Positions 41,462-53,194 of a stretch of DNA of 64,000 nt are shown piece after piece; the stretch's first letter is position 1, and each line of letters opens with the position of its first letter. Position numbers and translations under genes: made by a program. A model generated the notes under the pieces. The model was not told the origin of the DNA. It was given only the letters and a program-made list of their open reading frames with translations, and did not search any database. Source of the stretch: Cardiocondyla obscurior (taxonomy: Eukaryota; Arthropoda; Insecta; Hymenoptera; Formicidae); contig NC_091867.1 in the NCBI RefSeq assembly GCF_019399895.1, positions 8,817,501 to 8,881,500 of the forward strand, read 5' to 3'.

Positions 41462-44400
41462 AGCAGTTTAGTGACACGTCTAATCTATGTGTGGCGGGAC
41501 AGACTGCCATAACGCAGCGTATATGATATCATAAATGTCGCATCGGCCATAACAAGCCGATGCTTGCAGAATACCTTGGCGAGACGCCTATGAAGCTCCG
41601 TTTGGCTCTCCATCAATATGTTCCGTTCTAAGCTTCCTCAAATTGGCGTCCAAAAGACGCTCTTCGATTTCCTCCTCACGACTCCTAAATAAAACAAGAA
41701 CATACAATCGTCTACGTAACGCTCATAATAATCGACAAATGATAAAAAGTAAAAAGAAAAAAAAAATAAAAAGAAAAAGGAAAGGCTGTAACTCCTTTGC
41801 AGAATTAGAAACAAAGCTCACAGGTGTGTTGTACGGCATAAATTAAAATTAAATATATTAAATACACATTTAAATTCGTAAAATATATAACCAAAAGGAA
41901 TTTTATAAACTTATCAATTTTCCGTTCGCAGTTTCGCGGTTAATGAAGTTAAAACGTAACGTTAAAAAAAAATCAATGTTCTTGAATAAACATTTTTCCG
42001 ATTAAACAGCACGCTCTTTATCTTGTAGACAAATGTTGTACGAGTGGAAGTTTAGTACGCGATCGATTTCAGTGACCTGTATTGAATCTAATGCAAAATG
42101 AACGTTTATCGTGAATTTCACAGAGCACTGAATATTACAAAAAGATAAAAAGTCGGCTGACCTTGCTGTGGCGCGTATCCTTAGTATGTAATATACATAT
42201 TATACATATTTATAATACAGTTATGCGAAAAACGTTCGTACACACCGAGGCTTCTTCCGGCACTTCGGTTACATCGAGATTCGCGCTATTCAAGATTTCG
42301 TACGATTTTGTAGGTGGTTATCTAAAACTTCGTAAAAGTTACACTCTAAAAGAAAACGTTACCTTTGCCGTACCTCGCACGGAAATTTGGAATTCGGCGG
42401 GAGAAATTGCGGCAGACGATTACACAGACGCGAACGAGCGTTGTCATTTGCATATGCGTGCTAGCGAATGGCTTCAAGTACGGCCGCGATGACCGCATGT
42501 TTATTCAACGCACGGCCGTTCATTTCCTATATGACAATATTGGTCGATGGGCGAATCGCCGGCACTCCGCGGTACACGCGCGATTTGATATGCGAGCTTT
42601 TCGCGCTTACGTCGGTGATGAATTGAAAAATGGAGAAAGGCAAAAATACGTAATAATAACGTTCGCAAATATTATATATTAAGTAAAGCGAAGGAAATTG
42701 GAGTAATTATGAGATTCAGCACACTGAAGAGAGATACGCGAAGTGCAATTTCAAGATTTTTCGTAAAACAGCGTTTTCTTGTACGCCTCTGAGTAATTCA
42801 AATCGTTAATTACAACTGACTGTCGGAGAGTAATTTATTTGCATTTAACGAACGCATTTCGTAACATCTCTGAAAAGGAACTTTGAGGAAAACTTAATCG
42901 AACAATTTCTTTTTTTTTCTTTTTTCTTTTTTTTTTTATAAATTATCTTCGCTGTCTGCGACAAGATTTATTTGCTTGTTGAAGTTCGACAGTTTGCAAG
43001 GCTAATGTAAATTTTAATTTTACTTTATAAGTTTAACTTCCAGAATTTGATACGCGGTGCAGAATTTGTACCCGAGCTTGCTCAGTGGTTCACTAGACCG
43101 AAATCAGAGTCCGCTAATCGGCATCGAACCTCGGCCCACAAGAATACCGCGGCCAGAGGCTTTCAGGTTCGAAATAATGGCGAATTGTCGATTACCGCTA
43201 TCATGCTCGTGCACCCAACTCCGCACCGAAATACGATGTATTTTAGGATACATCATTGCAGAGCGACAGACCGTTGACGCGGTCAATGGCACCGATTGTG
43301 TATGTACGAGAATTCGCGAGAATAGACGATCATGCTAATACGAATGCCTTACATTGCATTATTACCTTTATTGTAACAATATGCATTGTTACATTAAAAC
43401 AGAAATTACTTATTATCTTACACAAATAAGAAAGAATACGCAATTTTTTTTTATTACAAAAGAAAATATTAAAGTAACAGAAACTTAAAAAAATAAAATA
43501 AAATAAAAACAACACGACACTTTCGTGTTTCGTACAATTTGCGAGTCATGTGAGTGCTTGCACTGCCACTTTAAGATTTTATCTAGATATAAATTATTTA
43601 ACAGCGCGAAAAATGTTTTATGTAAGTCCTCTTAGTCTTTCTTAGTGCTTTGTCGAAGAGCGTGGTGTGCTTGTTTTATTTTCGATCTGATGAAACAACG
43701 ATACGTCGCCCGTCGTTATCGGCGATACGAAAGAATCACGCAATGCAATTACTGCGTTTCGAATATCGGTTTCATAAATTAATTTAACGCATATTCCCGA
43801 TAATGTTAATTAATTATCCGTCGCGATAACGTACGAGTTCCATCAACAAAGTGGCACGAATATACCTAACGTACGTATATCGTGCCGGAAGGACGACCGT
43901 GATCGCGAATAATCGCGCGTACTCGGTGTGATCAAGATTTTATTAATGGTTCCCAGTAATCCGCGATACTCGAAATCAGACGTTACCATGACAACCGGAA
44001 TTAACTTTGATCTCAGGTGGGACGTCCATCGGAAACGTGTCCGCTATTCGTCAATGCTCCGCGTAATCAAGATCGAGAGAACACTTCAATAATATCCGAC
44101 CGGTTAATCAGCTCCCCAATGCAGCATCACCAAATCCACGCGCGGGAATGCGCAAAGCCAGAAACCTACTTTTGATTTCGCGTCCTTTGGAGCAATCCGA
44201 CGTTCCAATGAAACAATTTAAACGACGGCTTAGAGATCGTCAACTTAAAAACAGTGAATAACAATACTACGTCGTCTCCCGATTAAGTTACCCTTGGAAG
44301 CATTTGGGTAACGAAAAGCGAAAATTATACATATATTGAAATGAATATCTTGGTTCGTTCTTTCGGGTTATTTCTCTTTCTTTCTCTCTCTCCACTTCTT

Positions 44401-47094
44401 GACGGCACCTCGAACTTTTTAATTTCGGCACTCGGAACTCCCGCAGGATCGTGCTTTTGTCTTTGCGCAACCAGGCTTCTAGACAGCACAATCGCACGGA
44501 AGAATCGATCGTATCTGCGGTGGTAGCGACAGCATCGGCAATGGCAGCATATCGGGACTATACACGGCGACTAGCTCGCGTCGGGACGGCGCGAGGAGTT
44601 TGCATACAGTGTAGCCGCGGTTGACCGGGTTTTGCGCCGGGGAAATTTGCATTGAACGACGCACGCGAGAGCGTGCACGCGGATGCACGCGCGGGTCAAC
44701 GCGCGTTTTCAGCCCACGGACGGGCGGTATTGTACATACGCCCGGGAATGTGCTGCGCGCAACCTCTTCCTCTCCCGGGTGCACGTCCGCGCGTGTAAAC
44801 GCGCGTCCGAATAGAACGGTGGAAAATTATGCATGAGGATTTCGCGCGACTCAGCCCGGCGGGCGGCCCTTGCGTCGTCCGAGTATTCACGTGTTACCGG
44901 TAATTTATTCGTCCCCCGCGAGCGCGCGTGTTCCCAGCTCGCGGGAACGATCCGGAGGATCAACCGGCTGCGATAACGTCGGCAAGAAAAGGGATCGAGC
45001 GGAGCATAAATTCGCCAGATTCGATCGAAACCGCGGGGACATCATCAAATGACACTGAACGGAAAAAAAAAAAGAGAAAAAGATCAATAAAAAAAAAAAT
45101 TTTGTTATTTTTTTATTTCGAGCCGTCCCTTTTAAGTCTCAAAATTAAATTTATGTATACGAAACAATAGGTTTATTGATACGAATGAATAAAATTTCGT
45201 CCTTTTTTTCGACAAAGGTGCGATTTACGAGTGCAATCGCATTGTGCCCGTGAGCACCCGAGGCGAGCTTATAAATCGCTTTATTGCGTTGCGATATTTA
45301 AACAATTTTTTTTTTTTACCTACGCGAAAGCTATCTTCGGGCGTACCATTTTGCAGATGGAATACAGCGAGCCGCGCGATAACGGAAGTGGTGCTTTTTT
45401 TTTTTTTCCACCCCACGGCGGCTGGAAAATCTTTCGCAAAAGGCACATGCGGAAACGCTGACGAGTTCCATTTTCAAAAACGCGAAAAAGTGCAGGACCG
45501 GCAATCGGAGTTATTCGCGCGCGGTGAATCACCCCGAGCTCGTGCGAGAGGAAGAGATGACCCTCGCGGAAGATAACGCGGTAAACGCATGTATGTGTCC
45601 GATTGCATGCATGCAGGCGTGCATATTTGATCGCCCCGACGCCGTCGTAACGACACGCGTTACAAAGCCAACGCGTGACTCACATTGCCATTTATGCGAG
45701 GACGGAATGTAAAGCTTAGCGAGCCTGCGATTTCGCGGATTGTCCCGTGAGGTATGTACCTGTGTAACCACGTGAATTTGTGTCGCCGTGTTTCCGCGGA
45801 CTCAAAAATCTCTGCCCTTCGGACTCGTCCCCACGCGTTAATCGACAAGGTAGCGGGAAGCGTCACGGACGTCGACGTCTGTAACGGAATTTTGTGCGAA
45901 AGGAAGCAAAAAAGAGCGAAAAAATTGAAAAAAAAAAAATCTTTGCCCAATGCGCGTCCACGCAACCGTGTTAAGTAATCGGAACGATAAATCCCTCACG
46001 GTGTTTATTTGTGCCAGTTTATTCGTTTCCCTTGCGGAATTATCGAGCTCGAACGACGCACGAGATGGAAAACGCTATCGACGAACTTCGTGATTTTTTA
46101 TCTCGCGCCGCGCTGTCGAGATTTCGGGGGTTTCTGGGCATTAACGGTAGAGCTTCTGGCCGTGGCACGATCGCACGCGTAGCTCATTACACCTAAACGA
46201 TCGTTATTTCTCCGGCCACTCGATACAGCTAGCGTGCTGCCACGTCCAACCGTTCGATTTATAACGGTCTCCTTCGGGATCGGGACAATAATGGTGCATG
46301 ACATGCACAACACGTAAGTGAAGACCGGCCCAACTTGGGACGCCATTTCCGAAATCGCGTCATTAATCGCGGAACAGGGCCCGGGCGCATTCGTCCCTCG
46401 CGGAGCTTTCCGCAAGATGGGGCATATACGGCGGGCAATTTTCGTAATACGATATATCAAAAGGCAACGAGAAAAGAAAGAGAAGAAAAGTAATTAACTA
46501 TCGTGTCGATTCGACGACACCTGTCGTCTCATCGCGTTTAAAAAAAAAAAGAACCGATTCTTCCACGCGCGCTCTGTTCTTGCGGCGAGTCCGATTTCGT
46601 TAAAAATAAATCGTCGCCGCGAATTTATTTCATTCATAAAAGCGCAACATCGGGAAGCGCGATACAGCCCCAAGGCGTGCTCGTGCATGCATCGCTCTCG
46701 CGGACCACCGGGCGCGCTTTTACGCGCGATATCGTCGAATTGACGCAGCGCATCCGTCGCGTGCCGTTGGAATGAAGATGGAATAAAGCCTCGTCAGACC
46801 GGACCCGTCCATTTCTGACGGGCCATCGCTAAACGCTGGACCTCGCAACGTGCAAAAAAAAATTGAAAAAAAAAACGAGATTGAGCCTCACGATTGACGC
46901 GCCGCGAGACATGCATGTGCACGCATCGGTATATCGACGATTCGCTGCATAAGAATTGAGACGAGATGCGCTCTCGCGAGAGATCAATCTCTCTTTCCCA
47001 TCGGAATTAATCTCCGAAAAAATTTTTTTCTAGCGTAATTCTCGCGTTTTAACGTGACCTAAAGGCAACTTATAACCGATAATATCAATTGGCG

Positions 47095-47099
<5 letters not shown>

Positions 47100-47125
<26 letters not shown>
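47100..47125. repeat. Poly(A) homopolymer, 26 bp
   Basis: Pure A tract in non-coding DNA. No retroposon features recognised. Confidence 0.85.
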
Positions 47126-50100
47126 TACACAGAACGATACGCGACAAACGAAAGAAACACAAGAAGTACGCAATGGAAGTGAAAAGAGCCGGTTTCGTTG
47201 GGTTTTGAAATCGAATATTCTGTGTACGGCGGACGCGAAAGAGAGAGAAGAGCAGATGAATCTCGCGATCCAGTCCACTGTTTGAGTGTTATTAATTTTC
47301 TCATTCTCTCACGACGCGGTGCATCAATATACGGTGCGATTTCCACGAGCGATTGCGACTCCGCGATCGGGCGGCATTGTGATGCGCTTCGAAGAGTGAC
47401 CGATCGTGTACGCGGGTTTCCCGTAGAATCTTAGCGGCGTATCGACGTAACTGTCGATACGTCGCCTAATAATATGCGCGACCGGTCGAGTGAGCGTCGG
47501 CGGAGATTCTTGCGCTGAATTTCGCGAACGCTCGCCCGACAATACGTCCGGCGATGGATTGCGTAGATTAAAATTGCACTGTCGGCATCATTCGCCGATA
47601 TTCGGGTTATACGTCGACGTGCGGTTATGATCCGTCAATGCCGACGGGAACTGATGAAAAGTGCGCTGGGCGGAAATACGATTCTTTTTTCTCTCTCCTT
47701 CCCCCCGCCTCCTCCCTTCCGATGCGCAGTCGACGTCTGAGAGATGAGGCCTCCGGTCGTCGGGAGAGTCGGCCTTCGCGCAAAACATTTTCCTCCGCGA
47801 TACGTACCTCCAGATAGAAATACCGTGCACACCAGGGCACATGCACGTTTTAGGAAAAATATCTATTCACGTAGCGAGGGAGCACGCATAGCTGTGCATT
47901 CGATATCAAATATTTATCCGGTGCTGCCACCGTCGCCGCCGGTGACATACATCGCGGAAGACACGGGCTCGTCCGTGTAACTTCGAAACTCCGGCCGGTA
48001 GTTAAGGAATGTTCCGAGTAGTTTTAAGCAGACAGTCCGGCGTGAAGTAACTTCAAAGTAACTAAGGCGAAATTTCATTAGCTCCACTGGCGGGACACGT
48101 CCTTACGTATTCGGCGGAGCGATTTGGAACGTCGAAAAGAAATGGTAAAATAATTTAGCGATCCTGCCTCTCATAAAAGAATAAGAATAATTAAAAAAAA
48201 AATCGAATTAAAAAATTTGCGTAATACGTGAATCATTAAAGCGTCATCCTAGTCACGTCAAAAACTCCTAAAAATCCCCGATTCGAACGTCGTATTCGAA
48301 AGCCGACGCTAACGAATCACCTAAACTGGCTGAACTCCGGGCAATCGCGAGGGCAAAAAGTACAATAATCTGATAATGCAAAAGTCTATATCGCTTCTCA
48401 AGCATGCACGTGCGCCCGCGAGGAGCAATTCGCCTTCGAGCATGCTCCGGCGAGAGGCGAGCCGGTGCGGGAAACGCGATGGGCGGAGAACGTGGGAAGA
48501 TAGTGATAAGGGCGGCGAGAAGCGGCGGCGGCCCGCGTAGTAATAGAATGGTAAATACTTCATTAGCGTGTTACTGCACCCTTGTGGCCGAGCGACGGCC
48601 GGGAGAAATCGCGGGACGAACGAAGCAACCCCCGCGTGGCGCGCGAGTTTCTTTTCTTCTCATCAGCTGCCGTTGACGAGTCCATTCCGCGAGCGAGCGC
48701 ATTAAATGTCATTAGAGCATCTAAGTAATCGCCTCGACTATCTCCCGCGCGCGTTTCCGCTCTCGGCGCAAGTCAGCCGTGTTATAAATTTCATGACGGC
48801 GTGCTGTAATCAACGACGTTATTATAAGCGACTCGAGAAGCTGCCGGTGTTACGAGCGCCCTCGGGCTCGTTGAGCCACTCCGCAAGAACCGAGATCACG
48901 ATGATCAAAAATGAAAGAATGACGATTCTATAACGAGCGTTATCTGTGAAAAGCGCCGGGTCGATCCGCGTCAATCTGACGGCGTTTCTTTTCGCCCGCG
49001 GTGAATTATTATCGCCCGCCCCACAGCGTTCTCGATTGCGAGACTCCTCGAGATAAACTTACGACATAAATTAAACACGCTCTACCTTGAAATTACTACC
49101 AAACGTTAATATTTCGCGGAAATAGATCGAAAACGGATCGTTTATTTGAAACGGTAATAAAAGGCGGTAATAAAGTCGAGATAAATTAATAAATCACATT
49201 GTTTTCATACTCGGCTCTCATTTTGCGGATAGACGTGCACTTTTGACCTTTCAAATTAATTTTCTTTCAACCGCGCGCGCTCTCCTCCGCTATGTGCGAT
49301 GAAAAATTCTTGAGAGCGTAAGTCAGATGTATTACAATTTCAAGATTGCACCTTGTATTATTCCTTCCCAGCTCACCGCCATTATAAGAGTTCATCTATC
49401 TCGCTCTCTTTGCTCTTATTTCCGGATTATGTATCTCTTCTAGCGCGTAGTTTTCTGAGAATCGAAATAAATTGAGACGGAGCTTGCGTTGACCGGATCG
49501 CACGGCAGGACGGAAGGTAAAGAGTCGCGGTAAGAGGTCTGGAGGAAAGTTTCGTGAGAAAAAAGGGTTGCCCTGGGCCGAGAGTGTCGATGCTATGAAT
49601 TAATCAACCCCTATGATCGGGAGCGCGCGCTCTTGAGGAGACTTTCGCGGACAGGTTAATGGCAATATCATTATTGCAGCCAGTCGTTATTCACTCTAAC
49701 AAACTGCGGCGCAATGCATTAATCTCCCGGGGCAATGCATCACCGGGACGCAGTGCTTTCTCGCGTACGCGCCGCGGTGCATGCCATGTAGCGGCTTGTG
49801 CGAGTGCACGCGCGGGCTGCGAAAGCACGCCGATGCCGGTGGTTCATGTTGCAATGTCACCGGTAGTCTAACGTGCATATTTCACTTTCGCGTGTCTCCC
49901 GCCGGTCCGGCCGCTTTCTCGAGCAGATCCGCGCTACGACAACTAGGCGAATTAAAGGGAATTTCGAGAGCGTGACGGCGAAAGGCGAGCGCCAAAGAAT
50001 CTCGCCTTTCCGATCCCGAGTTCTGCCCTTTTCTCGTTCCTAAGAACTGCCGCGTCTCGTTCAAGCGCCGACAGAAACACCGACCTTACATCAGCTAGGG

Positions 50101-52728
50101 CGCGAAAACAGAGAGGAGTGCTTACTCCGAATATCCCTTTATATAGCGGCAATACGAGATATATTGCGCAAGTTATTTCAAGCCTCACGCGTGTGATAAA
50201 TTGACATTTCTTTGCACCCCGAAGGAAACGTCGATACTGGAGTCGTCATTAAAAATTTAAAATCCAAGAGTAAAGTCGTATTAAAAAAAAAGAAAAAAAA
50301 ATATACATATATATGCAAAGCCCGTATATGACGTGTCCGTTTGATATTTTTTTTCTCCCTTCGAACTTTGTGCTTTACAATAACTGCGTCGCGACTAGTG
50401 GTCGTAGAAGTTATTTTTCTCCGACGGGGAAGCTACCATGTATTATTCACCTCTGCGCCCCCGATATTTTGCCCTTGAACGCTCTAATGCGCCCAAAAAG
50501 CACGAAGGGGAGTAAGCGGTTATAGCATTTGACAAAAGTAACCCCGTGAGAATAAAGCGCTCTTAGCTTCCGAAACTTCTTGTCACGACCTTTTCGACAG
50601 CCCCGAAAACTTCTTGTTTGTATCACCGTGACACAAAGTACGATGCTAAAGAAATATAAAAAAGACGTAATGTACATATTCGGGATAAACTCACTGCCAT
50701 TGGTGATACGATAATAAATCTGGATTCCAAAGGAAAGTAGTACGCGAAATTTAAATGCGGAAGTTACCTCATCTACCGCGCAATCGGCCGTTTAACCACG
50801 AAGAAAAGTACGTAAAATATATACCCAATAAATAACAAAAGTCCGAGGTCACAAAATTACGGTCGTAAAATTAAAGATTGCAAGAAATTCTAAATTACAC
50901 AGGGCATCGCATTCTTTTTCGCGGAGCCGCCGCAACACAGATGTTAAAATAAAAAAAAATAAAAAAAAATTACTTTTATTTGTTATATTCGCGTATTTCC
51001 AGATGTTCGCTCGCTGGAGATTCGCCTCGAACCAAATTTCCTTTCGCAGCATAAAAAGGATGAAAAACAGGACAATTCTCATTTGGCCGAGCGCTCTCGT
51101 TTTCCCTTTGTTCGTAATTCCTTTACAGATACGCACGCTTTTCAACGACAGCATTAAACGAAGATAAAACCGCGACGGTGGAAGAGAACAGAAAAAAAAA
51201 AAAAAAAAAAACTTATCCCGGCCGTGTGGCGTATAATAATGCCGTCGTGCAAATAGATACAGACGTATCACGAAGACGGGCAAAAGCTAATTTCAGCACC
51301 GATAAATAACATCGCGATTAATAATTTCACAGTGGCGGCCACTCGCGTCGGTTAATTCAGCGTTTCGCGACATTGAATGCACGCCCGGCATTTATCCCCG
51401 CGGCGCGTTACAATATAATTTAACGTCAGTGGTAAATTCGTTTTCTCGCGTAATCGTTCACCCGTACGGACGCGCGGCATAATGACGTTTACATTAAATT
51501 CAACGTTATCGGAGTAACGCGATATGCATTAATGGCAAAAGTCTCGCCGGCCGGCGTTGTCGCGCGTAAAACTGAAAACGTTTGCGCGGGCCGAATCAAC
51601 GGATCGACAATTGTTGCTGCCGCCACGTCGGTCGCCGCAATTCGCACACTCTCCGCAAATTAACGCAGATGCAACGAAGCGACGATGACGGCATCGCCGC
51701 GGAAAACCTTGCGGTCGCCTCGTTTCTGGGAATCATCTCGTTATGCAAATGTGTCATCACGATTCCCGCGAGATTTATCGCGCGCGGACCGCGGGAGGAA
51801 TACGAAAAAAAAAACAGAAAAAAAAATATATACATATAACCGCGCTTTTCCCCATTGTCTTGCTCGTGCCACGGATGCGCGGGCGGGCCACGCGGCATCG
51901 CGCACTCCGGTAAGCGCTCCGGTTTACCGTTTCATTATTATAATGCACTCGCGCGTGATCAAAGTCACGTGCCGTCCTTTATTTAATAACGCGGCGCGGT
52001 ATTGACAAAGCGCTTCCAGCTTACGCGGAACGTTCGGATTTAAACGGAATTACAGATTTAAAGGAATGGAAATGACAACGTAATGAAAGCGTTTAACGGC
52101 CGCAATTATTAATCGCAACAAACGGTGAACGGTATCAGCGGTGGTTTGCAGCAGCGAGTGTAAAAGAAGCGCCCGGGCGTTCGGTCGGCGGCATTAATCG
52201 CGGGCGTGGCACGTGGCCCGGGAAAATCGGTGCAAGGTGATCGCGAACTTTCGGACGATCGTCGTCGTCGTCGAGAGCGACGGGAATTGGTACGCGTGCA
52301 CCGGTGCAAACCCCACACGCTATTTCTGAACGGTTCTTGCCGCCGTGATGCATGACCGCATCGCGTACTGCAATTAGTCCACGACGTGACAAATAGACGA
52401 ATGCATAATCCAGCGCGGCGTCCGTCTTTAATCAAACGCGACGTGCTCCCGTGCGCACGTGGACACGGAGGTAGCCGATATTAAATCATATTGACATCTC
52501 GAAGCCCACCATTACGCGAACGAGTATCAAATTAATCCTTACTTTCTGCCTCCGGCGTTCTGGCGACGTCGACTCGAATTAGACAAAAGAGTGACAAGCG
52601 CGTTAATCTTTGCGTTAATTAATCCTATCCTATATAAAAAAAATTGATGTTACGCATGACATAGCTAATTAATCGATTCTATTATTACCGTTTATTAAAT
52701 TATATATTTTTTTTTTTTTTTGTTACAG

Positions 52729-53194
52729 ATCGACGCAGCTGCATCTACTGCTGTCAACGAAAGTGTCGTCACCGCCGATATTATTAATTATAAGAACCGC
52801 AGCCGATTCGTCGGTTGTTCCGAGAATTTCACAAAGTATTCCGGCATAATTTTTTTGGCTTTATTCTAAACGCGAGTGCCGGACAGAAACGCGCGAAAGT
52901 GATCAATAATTTTCGCGATGTAAAATCACGGTCGGGGTGTTCGCGAGTGACTTGTGCGCGGAAGGACGACTCGACACGTCCCATCTGAGAGGAGGAACAG
53001 GCCTGGGATAGGCATCATGCATCGGCGGAGCAACTTTTAGGTAAATATAAATTTCTTTTTTTTTTTTAATCTTTATAAAAATAAAGCTTTACCCTTATTT
53101 AATTTAAATAGTAACATGTCTACATTAATATGTTTTATTTTATGTTACAGTCACCGGCAGAACTTTACAACTCCGCTGAAGCTCATGCAGATTG
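52729..53194 (+). ncRNA. Cassette C: distant third copy of the core exon plus mini-exon
   Basis: The inferred core exon is 52729-53040, following a T-rich tract and TGTTACAG. It ends in GAGAGGAGG...GCATCGGCGGAGCAAC-TTTTAG with donor GTAAAT. The intron is only 110 bp (53041-53150). The mini-exon is 53151-53194, after TATGTTACAG, containing AACTCCGC, with donor GTAAGTC. The exon length (312 bp) and blocks along it match cassette B (340 bp). Its first 40 bases (ATCGACGCAG...CTGCTG) also resemble mini-exon A2, as if a short exon had become joined to the next core exon. An in-frame TAG interrupts the frame that is open in cassette A. It lies on the same strand as A and B, 48 kb downstream. It is either a later exon of the same transcript or a dispersed repeat copy. 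Confidence 0.48.

Larger units (their letters stand above)
38245..52728. other. Non-coding stretch, no convincing exon
   Basis: CpG-rich DNA with AT-rich patches near 42.9-43.6 and 50.3 kb. Frames are short and compositionally biased. It holds simple repeats, a homeodomain-type repeat (40591-40636) and a STAT-like palindrome (41441-41461). Nothing else is recognisable up to the second AT-rich island, which begins at about 52620. Confidence 0.5.

Noticed and set aside
43100..43180. tRNA-like B-box (GGTTCGATGCC) on the minus strand
   Set aside because: The bases around it do not form a T-stem and no A-box or acceptor stem could be found at the right distances.
46098..46460. Minus-strand frame containing a hydrophobic segment, with a + strand donor GTAAGT at about 46314
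   Set aside because: Both strands are open and each gives a plausible-looking peptide. The minus-strand donor is weak and no partner exon was found, so neither reading can be supported.
47790..47842. Minus-strand ATG followed after 12 codons by donor GTACGT
   Set aside because: Too short to judge, with no signal peptide or partner exon.
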